NCBI GenBank assembly: GCA_020354155.1
Contig: CP070644.1
Coordinates: 2,176,267 to 2,199,548, forward strand
Direction of reading: 5' to 3'
Length of the DNA stretch: 23,282 bases
Source: Nitrospiraceae bacterium
Lineage (GTDB): Bacteria; Nitrospirota; Thermodesulfovibrionia; UBA6902
A model generated the notes under the pieces. That model ran no database searches. It had not been told where the DNA came from and saw nothing but the letters and a program-made list of their open reading frames with translations. Positions 15,267 through 22,174 of this stretch are shown here, piece after piece. Made by a program: the position numbers and the translations under genes. Positions within the stretch are counted from its first letter, which is position 1. Each line of letters opens with the position of its first letter.

Positions 15267-16010
15267 ATGGTATATGATCCATATAAAAACACCGCCCTGC
15301 TCTTCTTCGTGATCCTTCTTATGGCACTCTGTACGCTTACCGCCTCTGCGGATGGAGCTCACGAGATCAACGATACAGACATGATGATTGAATCACTTCA
15401 GAAGCAGCTGCAAAGAAACCCCAATGATCAGGATGTTCATTTCATGCTTGGAACAGCATATGACGATCTCGGCAGGTATGAGGAGGCCATAGCAAGTTAT
15501 AAGGAGGTCTTACGGATAAACCCCACGGATGCCTTTACCTACTTTAATCTCGGTATTGTGTACGGAAAACTGTCCAGGCATGGCGATGCATTAGGCGCCT
15601 ACAGAAAGGTCATCGCTCTTAATCCTGACGATAAGGATGCCTACTTCAATCTTGGCATTACCTATGGGAACATGGGCAGGCATGAAGAGGCGATTCAGGC
15701 ATATAAAAAAGTCATTCGCCTCAATCCCGGTGAAGCCGGGGCCTTTCTGAATCTTGGCATGTCCCACGCCGCCCTCGATAATAATAAAAGCGCCTTACAT
15801 GCCTTCAGAAAAGCCGTGGAGCTGCAACCCGATTCTGCAATCGCTCGCTATGATCTTGCCATCACCTATATCAGATTAAAGGATAAAGAGTCTGCCCTGA
15901 AGGAATATGCTATCCTGCGTGAGCTTTCCCCTCAACTGGCTGAAAAATTACAGGGATCCCTTGCTGATCTTGAAAAGCAGAAAGGCGTGCTGAGCATACC
16001 GAAGGAATAG
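15267..16010 (+). CDS. Secreted TPR-repeat protein
   Basis: This 247-residue protein has a signal peptide (hydrophobic 11-22, AxA-type cleavage site ASA ending at 28), then five consecutive tetratricopeptide repeats at about 55-88, 89-122, 123-156, 157-190 and 191-224. They carry typical residues such as LGxxYxxxGRxEEAIxxY and a Pro at each repeat end. A short charged tail follows. TPRs are protein-binding scaffolds, so it is probably a periplasmic adaptor; its partner is unknown. AAAGGA lies six bases before the ATG, and the gene starts 32 bases after pgi, so cotranscription is likely. No lipobox is seen. Confidence 0.85.
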   Translation: MVYDPYKNTALLFFVILLMALCTLTASADGAHEINDTDMMIESLQKQLQRNPNDQDVHFMLGTAYDDLGRYEEAIASYKEVLRINPTDAFTYFNLGIVYGKLSRHGDALGAYRKVIALNPDDKDAYFNLGITYGNMGRHEEAIQAYKKVIRLNPGEAGAFLNLGMSHAALDNNKSALHAFRKAVELQPDSAIARYDLAITYIRLKDKESALKEYAILRELSPQLAEKLQGSLADLEKQKGVLSIPKE

Positions 16011-16222
16011 GTTTCTCTTTCATGCACAAGCTGTGATTTTTCAGGAACGTGAACGATGAGGAAGGTGAATCCTTTCCCTGCTTAAACAACGCCATGGCTT
16101 AGCGGAATCACTGAAGACAGCATGCGTCAAAGGTAATTATATGCAATATTCCCTACTCGTGAATCCATTTATTGTAACCACTATTCTAAACTTATTATAT
16201 GGGGCTCCGCCGGAAGGGGAAT

Positions 16223-17317
16223 TTATACTACAACGAGATTATCCCTGTGGATCACTTCGTCTGAATATTTGAACCCAAGGGCACTCTCAATTTCCGAGGT
16301 CTTTTTCCCTTTAATTTTATCAAGGTCCTCTGAGGAGTAGTTTGTCAAACCCTTGGCTATTTTTTTCCCCTCATTGTTCAGGCAGCGTATATAATCGCCG
16401 ATCTTGAACTGCCCTTCGATTTTTGTAATCCCTGAAGGCAGCAGGCTTTTTCCTTTATGAATGAGAGCATCGACAGCCCCGTCATCAAGGTATATTGCCC
16501 CTCTGGACCTGACACCATAGGCTATCCAGCCTTTCTTTGATGAGAGGCGCTCTTTGACGGGCTCAAAGTATGTGCCCACAGATCGGCCGTCAGCAAGCCT
16601 TGCAAGCATACCGTTCTTCCTTCCATTTATAATGACGACGGGGATACCGTGATCCGTTGCCTGTTTGGCTGCCAACAGTTTTGAGTACATTCCCCCTGTT
16701 CCTACTGCACTGCCCCGCCCCCCTGCAAGTTTTTCAATTGCCGGGGTGATCTCAGGAACATGTTTGATCAGCTTTGCCGTCTTCAACTTCGGGTCCTTGG
16801 AATAAAGCCCGTTTACGTCTGACAGAATTACCAGCATATCAGCCTCTACAAGGCTTGCAGCAAGGGCAGCAAGCATGTCATTATCGCCGAACTTGATCTC
16901 ATCAACAGCAATAGGATCATTCTCATTGGTTAATGGTATCACCCCATAAGCCATCAGGGTAAATAATGTGTTCTTTGCATTGATATATCGCAGTCGGTTT
17001 GCAATATCATCACGCGTAAGGAGCACCTGGGCCACTTTTTTATCGAACCTTCCAAAGGTATGTTCATAGGCCCACATGAGGCTCGACTGTCCTATTGCAG
17101 CAGCCGCCTGCTGGAGTCGTATGTCCTGAGGCTTTCCTTTTAGACCCAGCTTCTTCAAGCCGGCAGCAATTGCACCGGAGGAGACAATAACGATTTCATG
17201 ACCGCCGTCAATAATCGATGAAATGTCACTGATAATAGCCTTCAGCCGTTTTGTGTTCAGTCCCTTATCAGCAGAAGCGAGAATGTTGCTGCCTATTTTA
17301 ATAACAAACCGTTTCAT
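16223..17317 (-). CDS. proB: Glutamate 5-kinase
   Basis: ProB phosphorylates glutamate in the first step of proline synthesis and is feedback-inhibited by proline in known homologues. The 364 residues comprise an amino-acid kinase domain (about 1-250) and a C-terminal PUA domain (about 275-355). The kinase domain shows VIKIGSNIL, VSSGAIAAG, the LTNENDPIAVDEI-FGDNDMLAALAA active-site segment, LSDVNGLYSKDP and GTGGMYSKL. The PUA domain contains RSRGAIYLDDGA and a terminal segment with YSSEDLDKIKGKKTSEI. It follows obgE, the common obgE-proB arrangement, across a 153-base gap that holds a dispersed repeat. No clear ribosome site precedes the ATG. proA is not in the window. Confidence 0.96.
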   Translation of the reverse strand: MKRFVIKIGSNILASADKGLNTKRLKAIISDISSIIDGGHEIVIVSSGAIAAGLKKLGLKGKPQDIRLQQAAAAIGQSSLMWAYEHTFGRFDKKVAQVLLTRDDIANRLRYINAKNTLFTLMAYGVIPLTNENDPIAVDEIKFGDNDMLAALAASLVEADMLVILSDVNGLYSKDPKLKTAKLIKHVPEITPAIEKLAGGRGSAVGTGGMYSKLLAAKQATDHGIPVVIINGRKNGMLARLADGRSVGTYFEPVKERLSSKKGWIAYGVRSRGAIYLDDGAVDALIHKGKSLLPSGITKIEGQFKIGDYIRCLNNEGKKIAKGLTNYSSEDLDKIKGKKTSEIESALGFKYSDEVIHRDNLVVV

Positions 17318-17371
17318 ATTCAGTTGCCAGGGGCCGGGTTTCAGGTATCACGGGGTACTCCATGACCCTGT

Positions 17372-17466
17372 TGTCATTGCGAGCCTGCCTGCGGTAGGCA
17401 GGAAGCAAAGTGACGAAGCAATCTAAGTGTGAGATCGCCACGCCCCTGAGGGAACTCGCGATGACA
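17372..17466. repeat. 95-bp dispersed repeat with TGTCATTGCGAG ends
   Basis: The element begins TGTCATTGCGAG and ends CTCGCGATGACA, inverted copies with one mismatch. Inside are CGAAGCAATCT and GAGATCGC, relics of the symmetric interior usual for this repeat type, and an inserted CCTGCCT-N5-AGGCAGG palindrome (17384-17402). It fills the gap between the obgE stop (17471) and proB. In the obgE-proB transcript it would form a long hairpin. It matches the ends of the element at 11625-11678. Confidence 0.85.
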
Positions 17467-17470
17467 GGTT

Positions 17471-18487
17471 CTACGCTTCCCTGTTTTTCTGTTCCTCCAC
17501 TTTATTTCCAAGATAATAAACAAGCTCCTTAATTCCTTCTCCTGTCACAGCACAAAGAGAGAAAAAATCATAGCCTTTATCTTTACAATATTGCTGAAGG
17601 CTGTCAAGCCTCGCGCCGTCACCTTTTATGTCAAGCTTTGTTGCTGCTACAGCAAATGGCTTGCCGGCAAGTTCACTGCTGTAGAGTTTCAGTTCATTGC
17701 ATATCTTCTTGAAATTATCCACAGGCTCCCCCTCTGTCATCTCTGAAATATCGACAAGGTGGAGCAGGATCGAGGTGCGTTCCACATGCCTGAGAAACTG
17801 AAAACCAAGCCCTGTCCCCTTATGGGCTCCTTCTATCAGACCGGGGATATCAGCTATTACAAAACTTCCATATTCTCCGTGCTTCACAACCCCGAGATTG
17901 GGTATCAGTGTGGTAAAGGGATAATCGGCAACCTTTGGCCTCGCAGCAGAAACTGCAGAAACAAGGGTCGACTTACCTGCATTCGGCAGGCCTACAAGCC
18001 CTACATCCGCCAGCAGTTTCAACTCCAGCAGTAACTGCTGCTCTTCACCCGGTTCGCCGGGCTGCGCAAATTTCGGCGCCTGACGCGTTGCAGATTTAAA
18101 ATGTGTGTTCCCTAAACCTCCTCTGCCGCCCCTGGCCGCGATATATTCCTCACCATCCCCTATCAGATCATGGAGCACCTCTTTTGTCTCCTCATTCATG
18201 ATCAGTGTACCAACGGGCACCGGTATGACGAGATCTTCTCCGTTTTTGCCATGCATGTCACTCCCCATACCGTGCTGGCCTTTCTGAGCCCTGTACTGCT
18301 GCTGATATCGAATATCCAGAAGGGTGCTCATGTTTTTCGTTGCCCTGAAAATGACATGGCCGCCCCGGCCTCCATCTCCGCCGTTGGGTCCTCCTCTGGG
18401 GACAAACTTTTCTCTCCTGAAGCTGACGCATCCCCTGCCGCCGTCTCCTGCTTTGACATAGACCTTTACCTGATCAACAAACTTCAT
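17471..18487 (-). CDS. obgE: Obg-family GTPase (ObgE/CgtA)
   Basis: Obg is an essential GTPase acting in 50S subunit maturation and stress responses. The 338 residues contain the Gly-rich OBG fold (about 1-158) with RGGPNGGDGGRGG, then the G domain with GLPNAGKST, the switch I TT of DYPFTTLIPNLG, DIPGLIEGAHKGTGLG, and TKLD, with SLCAVTG near the end as the G5 region. There is no long C-terminal extension of the Bacillus OCT or E. coli acidic type. The ATG at 18487 has only a weak ribosome site. It follows rpmA by about 300 bases that include a terminator, so it probably also has its own promoter. The rplU-rpmA-obgE order is widely conserved. Confidence 0.97.
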   Translation of the reverse strand: MKFVDQVKVYVKAGDGGRGCVSFRREKFVPRGGPNGGDGGRGGHVIFRATKNMSTLLDIRYQQQYRAQKGQHGMGSDMHGKNGEDLVIPVPVGTLIMNEETKEVLHDLIGDGEEYIAARGGRGGLGNTHFKSATRQAPKFAQPGEPGEEQQLLLELKLLADVGLVGLPNAGKSTLVSAVSAARPKVADYPFTTLIPNLGVVKHGEYGSFVIADIPGLIEGAHKGTGLGFQFLRHVERTSILLHLVDISEMTEGEPVDNFKKICNELKLYSSELAGKPFAVAATKLDIKGDGARLDSLQQYCKDKGYDFFSLCAVTGEGIKELVYYLGNKVEEQKNREA

Positions 18488-18560
18488 GGCTTTAACGATA
18501 CATGATACTTATGGATAGTTACAATAATCACGAAAGCAAGGTTTCAATACTGAAACTGTC

Positions 18561-18605
18561 CCCCTCTTTGGCAAAGAGGGCCTGCCGGCAGGGAGGGAAA
18601 GGGGA
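18561..18605. repeat. Palindromic repeat pair between obgE and rpmA
   Basis: CCCTCTTT (18562-18569) and AAAGAGGG (18573-18580) form a tight hairpin. It is directly followed by the perfect 12-bp palindrome CCTGCCGGCAGG (18581-18592) and then a G-rich GAGGGAAAGGGGAG tail. The tail appears to be the far end of the first repeat, so the 12-bp palindrome looks inserted into it. Confidence 0.6.
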
Positions 18606-18636
18606 GATGATAGAATTATCTATCTGCATTACAATA

Positions 18637-18656
18637 CCCCCCATTTAAAAAGGGGG
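18637..18656. repeat. CCCCC-TTTAAA-GGGGG palindrome
   Basis: Five Cs and five Gs flank ATTTAAAAA, giving a short hairpin of about eight pairs. It resembles the element at 538-562. It lies downstream of the rpmA terminator on the minus strand. No T tract follows on either strand, so it is not a terminator by itself. Confidence 0.5.
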
Positions 18657-18734
18657 ATCCCATCCTGGATACTGTTGCATTTCAAATGACCTCTCACCGA
18701 CTGGAATGCCAGAACCTTATGAATATGTTTCTGC

Positions 18735-18762
18735 AATAAAAAAGGCGGGGTGAATACCCGCC
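18735..18762 (-). terminator. Rho-independent terminator of rplU-rpmA
   Basis: On the minus strand GGCGGG-TATTCAC-CCCGCC is followed at once by TTTTTTATT, starting 29 bases after the rpmA stop. The GC-only stem with a clean T tract makes this the only convincing intrinsic terminator in the window. Read-through to obgE remains possible. Confidence 0.85.
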
Positions 18763-18791
18763 ATTGTAAGTGCACTGAATGAGGTGAAAGG

Positions 18792-19058
18792 TTACGCGTT
18801 CTGCTCCACAGGATAGACACTCACCTGATTTCTCTTCTTGTTTTTACGCTCAAATTTTATGGTGCCGTTTATCAGGGCAAAAAGGGTATCGTCACCGCCC
18901 CTGCCAACATTCATTCCGGGGTGGATTCTGGTACCTCTCTGCCTGACAATGATATTGCCGGCCTTAACGGTCTGGCCCCCGTACATTTTTACACCAAGGC
19001 GCTTTGACTCACTGTCACGTCCGTTCCTTGTACTTCCAACTCCTTTTTTATGAGCCAT
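18792..19058 (-). CDS. rpmA: Large ribosomal subunit protein bL27
   Basis: bL27 sits near the peptidyl-transferase centre, with its N-terminal tail reaching toward the tRNA acceptor ends. The 88 residues start MAHKKGVGSTRNGRDS, with the mature N-terminus encoded directly and no cleavable leader of the Firmicutes type. The conserved core YGGQTVKAGNIIVRQRGT and HPGMNVGRGGDDTLFA follows. GGAGG lies seven bases before the ATG. It follows rplU by 18 bases in a two-gene ribosomal unit ending at the terminator at 18735-18762. Confidence 0.98.
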   Translation of the reverse strand: MAHKKGVGSTRNGRDSESKRLGVKMYGGQTVKAGNIIVRQRGTRIHPGMNVGRGGDDTLFALINGTIKFERKNKKRNQVSVYPVEQNA

Positions 19059-19076
19059 CTCAATACCTCCGAATCT

Positions 19077-19385
19077 CTACTGAGTCTGAATCTGCTTGAT
19101 TTTTACTGACGTAAGCAACTGCCTGTGGCCTCTGAGCTTTCTGTGGACTTTTCTCATTTTCTTCTTGAATACGAGAACTTTTTTGTCCTTTTCTGTGCCC
19201 AGCACATCGGCAGAGACCTTCGCAGCCTTTATGTAAGGATCACCATAGGCACTGTTCTCACCGTCAGAAACCATTAATACATTGTTAAAGGTAACAGACT
19301 TCTTGTTGCTGATCTTCTCGATCTGGATGGTTTCTCCTTCAGAAACCCTGTACTGTTTACCGCCTGTCTCAATTATTGCGTACAC
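19077..19385 (-). CDS. rplU: Large ribosomal subunit protein bL21
   Basis: bL21 binds 23S rRNA in the 50S subunit. The 102 residues begin MYAIIETGGKQYRVSEG and end with the basic block KKMRKVHRKLRGHRQLLTSVKI, both typical of the family and of normal length. The start is a GTG at 19385, fixed by GGAGG seven bases upstream. The predicted transcription start is only about 25 bases upstream, so there is no room for a long autoregulatory leader. It is the first gene of the rplU-rpmA unit. Confidence 0.97.
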   Translation of the reverse strand: MYAIIETGGKQYRVSEGETIQIEKISNKKSVTFNNVLMVSDGENSAYGDPYIKAAKVSADVLGTEKDKKVLVFKKKMRKVHRKLRGHRQLLTSVKIKQIQTQ

Positions 19386-19416
19386 TGTAAAGCCTCCACC
19401 TTTGAAATAGACTACT

Positions 19417-19446
19417 TTTTTAACATAATTCTGAAAATAATGTCAA
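19417..19446 (-). promoter_or_regulatory. Candidate sigma-70 promoter of rplU-rpmA
   Basis: On the minus strand a perfect TTGACA (19446-19441) is followed after 18 bases by TAAAAA (19422-19417), which matches four of six -10 positions. Transcription would begin near 19410. The strong -35 box fits a highly expressed ribosomal operon. Confidence 0.6.
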
Positions 19447-19505
19447 TTCTAGCGGTCAGGGTGCGTCACGAACTTACACAAGGATGTGCACCAGAGATAG
19501 GTACG

Positions 19506-19568
19506 TCAAAAATAAAAGATAAAATTGCAAAATCAAGGAAATTTAATTTCCACAACTTTTATTTTTGA
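19506..19568. repeat. 63-bp AT-rich nested palindrome
   Basis: TCAAAAATAAAAG (19506-19518) and its exact complement CTTTTATTTTTGA (19556-19568) enclose a second perfect dyad, GGAAAT-TTA-ATTTCC (19537-19551). It lies in the divergent gap between rplU and the HAD gene, upstream of the rplU -35 box and about 75 bases before the HAD ATG. It could be a cruciform, a regulator site or a small dispersed repeat. Confidence 0.65.
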
Positions 19569-19641
19569 TATTTTCATTTTAATTTCGTTTGTTACCCTTC
19601 GTGATTGATGAATCTCACCATCATCTGAAATAATAAGAATT

Positions 19642-20334
19642 ATGAATACTGAAAAAAAGCTTGTACTCTTCGACATAGACGGCACCCTTGTGCACACCGG
19701 AGGAGCAGGAACACGGGCAATGAACCTTGCCTTTCATATCCTCTTTGGTATTGAAAACGCCTTTGAAGGCATTTCAATGGCAGGCAAGACAGACAGGGAA
19801 ATCATGAAAGAAGGCCTGAGAACACATGGCCTTGAGCACAGGGATGGAAATCTATCAAGTATGGTCAGTCAGTACCTCTATTTTCTCCAACGGGAAATAG
19901 ACAACCCGCAAAAAGTTATTAAGCCGGGCATAGAAGATGCCATTGCCTTTTTTCAGGACATGAACATGCCTCTCGGACTCCTGACCGGCAATCTTGAAAA
20001 GGGTGCACAGATAAAACTTGAGGCCTTTGGCCTGTATAAACATTTTATTGATGGCGCCTATGGAAGTGACCATGAGGACCGGAACGAGTTGCTCCCCATT
20101 GCAATTGATAAATTTTCAGCCAGAGGTTTACGCTTTGCACCGGAAGACTGCATCGTTATCGGTGATACACCTCGTGACGTTACCTGTGCCAAAGTGCATA
20201 ATGCTGCCTCCATCGCAGTGGCCACTGGTCCCTACTCAAAAGCAGACCTGCTGGCAACCGATGCAGATGTTGTCGTCGACACACTGTCAGAGCGAGACCG
20301 CTACCTTCATCTCCTTCAGTCGAATCCTCACTGA
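19642..20334 (+). CDS. HAD-superfamily hydrolase, phosphoglycolate phosphatase-like
   Basis: This is a 230-residue cytoplasmic HAD phosphatase. The nucleophile motif FDIDGTL (10-16), a helical cap (about 20-85), motif II with LLTGN, a motif III Lys (QIKLEAFGL) and motif IV VIGDTPRDV are all present. The layout matches the Gph/PGMB subgroup. Phosphoglycolate, beta-phosphoglucomutase-type sugar phosphates or nucleotides are all possible substrates. The ribosome site before the ATG is weak (AATAAGAA). Its TGA overlaps the ATG of the flavodoxin-like gene by one base, so the two are translationally coupled. Confidence 0.88.
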   Translation: MNTEKKLVLFDIDGTLVHTGGAGTRAMNLAFHILFGIENAFEGISMAGKTDREIMKEGLRTHGLEHRDGNLSSMVSQYLYFLQREIDNPQKVIKPGIEDAIAFFQDMNMPLGLLTGNLEKGAQIKLEAFGLYKHFIDGAYGSDHEDRNELLPIAIDKFSARGLRFAPEDCIVIGDTPRDVTCAKVHNAASIAVATGPYSKADLLATDADVVVDTLSERDRYLHLLQSNPH

Positions 20335-20960
20335 TGAAGAGGAGAGACTTTCTCAAATACTCACTGAATGTACTGATAGCCCTCAATTTCGGCTGCAGCC
20401 TGAAGGGTCTTGTCGGTGAAGGCGAAAAAGTGGCTCTGATTTACGGTACAAAATATGGTTCCACGAGAGACACGGCTGCATGGATTCAAGAAGGTCTTGA
20501 AGGGAATGCAGCCCTTATGAATGTGGAGGAGATGGACTTTGGAGAAACAGTCAGCCGATATGACTCTTTCATCGCCGGTTCCGGAGTCTGGATTGACGGA
20601 ATCCATAAAAAATTAAAAGAGTTTCTCAAGAGCCATTCGACACAATTACAGGAGAGAGTACTTGGCTCCTTTGTAGTCTGCGGAAGTCAGGACACAACCG
20701 AAGGCGGCAGAAAGAGGATTGGAGGCTATCTTCGCCAGATCAGTTCGCCCTTGGGCTATCAACCTGCCGCGAAAAGATTCTTCGGTGGAAGAATCATTGT
20801 TGAGCAATTGACCGACAGTGACAGGGAGGCCCTTGAAACATTCTATAGTAAATTCCTGAATCAGGAACTCCACAGCTGGGACAGGACAGATAAATACAAA
20901 GCAGTAAAATACGGCAAGGAATTAGAGCAGGTTATTGAGAAATATTCTGTCCGAACTTAA
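20334..20960 (+). CDS. Flavodoxin-domain protein with Tat-like N-terminus (HemG-like)
   Basis: The 208 residues begin with a twin-arginine-like signal, KRRDFLKYS (2-10), and a hydrophobic segment ending at Gly20-Cys21. A flavodoxin fold starts near 32. Its FMN phosphate loop reads GTKYGST (38-44), and FIAGSGVWIDGIHKKLKEFL and SFVVCGSQDT follow, as in Flavodoxin_5 proteins. This is the fold of HemG, the menaquinone-dependent protoporphyrinogen oxidase, so a haem role is possible, especially with hemL 1.2 kb away. The Tat-like signal instead implies an exported, cofactor-loaded protein or a membrane anchor. The lipobox is poor (NFGC), so lipidation is doubtful. It overlaps the HAD gene by one base and ends 18 bases from the convergent ychF-like gene. 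Confidence 0.8.
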   Translation: MKRRDFLKYSLNVLIALNFGCSLKGLVGEGEKVALIYGTKYGSTRDTAAWIQEGLEGNAALMNVEEMDFGETVSRYDSFIAGSGVWIDGIHKKLKEFLKSHSTQLQERVLGSFVVCGSQDTTEGGRKRIGGYLRQISSPLGYQPAAKRFFGGRIIVEQLTDSDREALETFYSKFLNQELHSWDRTDKYKAVKYGKELEQVIEKYSVRT

Positions 20961-20978
20961 CTGAAAATACTGCAGCTA

Positions 20979-22091
20979 TCAAACATTAAACTTGAAATTA
21001 ATAATATCCCCGTCCCGGACCTGATAGGTTTTGCCCTCCAATCGTGCAAGCCCTTTTTCTTTGACAGCTACCATACTTTCTCCCGAAGAGAGAAAGTCAT
21101 CAAATCTGACCGTCTCTGCCCGTATAAAACCACGCTCGATGTCAGAGTGGATTTTCCCGGCAGCCTGCTGGGCCGGCAATCCTTTTTTAATGGTCCAGGC
21201 CCGTACCTCATCTGACCCAACGGTGAGAAAGGAAATCAGTCCAAGGGCGTCATAGGATATGCGGCAGAGTCTGTTCATTGCAGGCTCGTCAATGCCAAGA
21301 TCATCGAGAAATGCCTCTGCTTCAACAGAGGGTAGCTGGGCTATCTCCATTTCTATTTTTCCGCACAAAGCAAGAACCGGCGGTACAGCGCCCAATCCCT
21401 TTTCTTTGAAATACGTCTCTATCCTGTTTTGAATGTCTTTGACCTTGTCCGAATTCAGATCGCCTTCATCAATGTTGAGAACAATAATCTCAGGCATTGT
21501 CGTAAGAAACTGATAGGGCAGCATCTGCCGTTTTTCATCATCATTAAATTCAACATCGCGCAGTGATGTCTCCCTTTCAAGGGTCTCTTTGCATTTTATG
21601 AGAAGCTGCTTGTCAGCTGCCTCCTTTTTCTTCCCCTTCTTTTCCTCTTTCTCTATGTTCTCAAGTCTTTTTTCTACAAATTCCAGATCTCCAAGAATAA
21701 GCTCGTCCTCAAAGGAGGCAACATCCCGGGCAGGGTCAACACTGTTCCTGGGATGAAGAATGGATTCATCATCAAAGGCCCTGACAACATGCACAATGGC
21801 ATCAGCATCTTTTATGAGATGAAAGACCTTTGTGTTCTGAGAAACATCACCGCCTGAAGTTATGCCGAGGTAGTCAACATACTCCACTGTCGCATAGGTA
21901 GTCTTTTTCGGTTCGTAGATTTCACTGAGCTTGTCAACCCGGGCATCAGGAATCTTTACGACGCCGTGGTGGGGCTCAACGTCAGCGGATATGGAAGTAG
22001 GGTAAGCAGTGGTTTCAAGCTCCAACCCGGTAAGGGCATTAAAGACCGTTGTCTTGCCGGAATTGGAAAAGCCTGTGACGATCAGTTTCAA
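20979..22091 (-). CDS. Divergent YchF/Obg-like P-loop ATPase/GTPase
   Basis: The 370 residues match YchF in the C-terminal TGS half, with DEVRAWTIKKGLPAQQAAGKI, GFIRAETVRFDDF and a final YQVRDGDIINFKFNV. They also carry its atypical G4 motif NIDE (206-209), the NxxE form linked to ATP preference. The N-terminal half differs from standard YchF: the P-loop is GFSNSGKTT (7-15) rather than GLPNVGKS, and after DYLG (73-76) the usual Lys/Gly-rich VKGASKGEGLGN segment is replaced by a shorter one. A Lys/Glu-rich coiled-coil insert lies at 135-175. The TTG at 22091 is used because an in-frame TAA immediately precedes it. It follows hemL by 83 bases that include a palindrome. Confidence 0.85.
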   Translation of the reverse strand: MKLIVTGFSNSGKTTVFNALTGLELETTAYPTSISADVEPHHGVVKIPDARVDKLSEIYEPKKTTYATVEYVDYLGITSGGDVSQNTKVFHLIKDADAIVHVVRAFDDESILHPRNSVDPARDVASFEDELILGDLEFVEKRLENIEKEEKKGKKKEAADKQLLIKCKETLERETSLRDVEFNDDEKRQMLPYQFLTTMPEIIVLNIDEGDLNSDKVKDIQNRIETYFKEKGLGAVPPVLALCGKIEMEIAQLPSVEAEAFLDDLGIDEPAMNRLCRISYDALGLISFLTVGSDEVRAWTIKKGLPAQQAAGKIHSDIERGFIRAETVRFDDFLSSGESMVAVKEKGLARLEGKTYQVRDGDIINFKFNV

Positions 22092-22118
22092 TTAAGTATA
22101 TTCCCTTTGCACAAACAG

Positions 22119-22146
22119 GCAGGGGCGAACGGCCGTTCGCCCCTGC
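22119..22146. repeat. Perfect 28-bp palindrome GGGGCGAACGGCCGTTCGCCCC core
   Basis: Two 14-base arms (GCAGGGGCGAACGG and its complement) meet without a spacer, between the hemL stop and the ychF-like start. The same core occurs as a dispersed repeat in many genomes I have seen. In the transcript it would form a very stable hairpin. No T tract follows on the minus strand, so it may attenuate or protect rather than terminate. Confidence 0.85.
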
Positions 22147-22174
22147 AATCCAAAATATATATTTTCAACTTATC

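Noticed and set aside
16011..16222. Terminator between the convergent TPR and proB genes
   Set aside because: GGAAGG/CCTTTCC near 16060-16077 pairs imperfectly and has no T tract; the GC-rich stretch near 16202-16218 is not a true inverted repeat.
19386..19410. Long ribosomal-protein autoregulatory leader before rplU
   Set aside because: The best promoter leaves a leader of only about 25 bases, too short for an L21-type leader structure.
20334..20400. Lipoprotein signal in the flavodoxin-like protein
   Set aside because: The residues before Cys21 are N-F-G, which do not fit the usual lipobox, so lipidation is not claimed.
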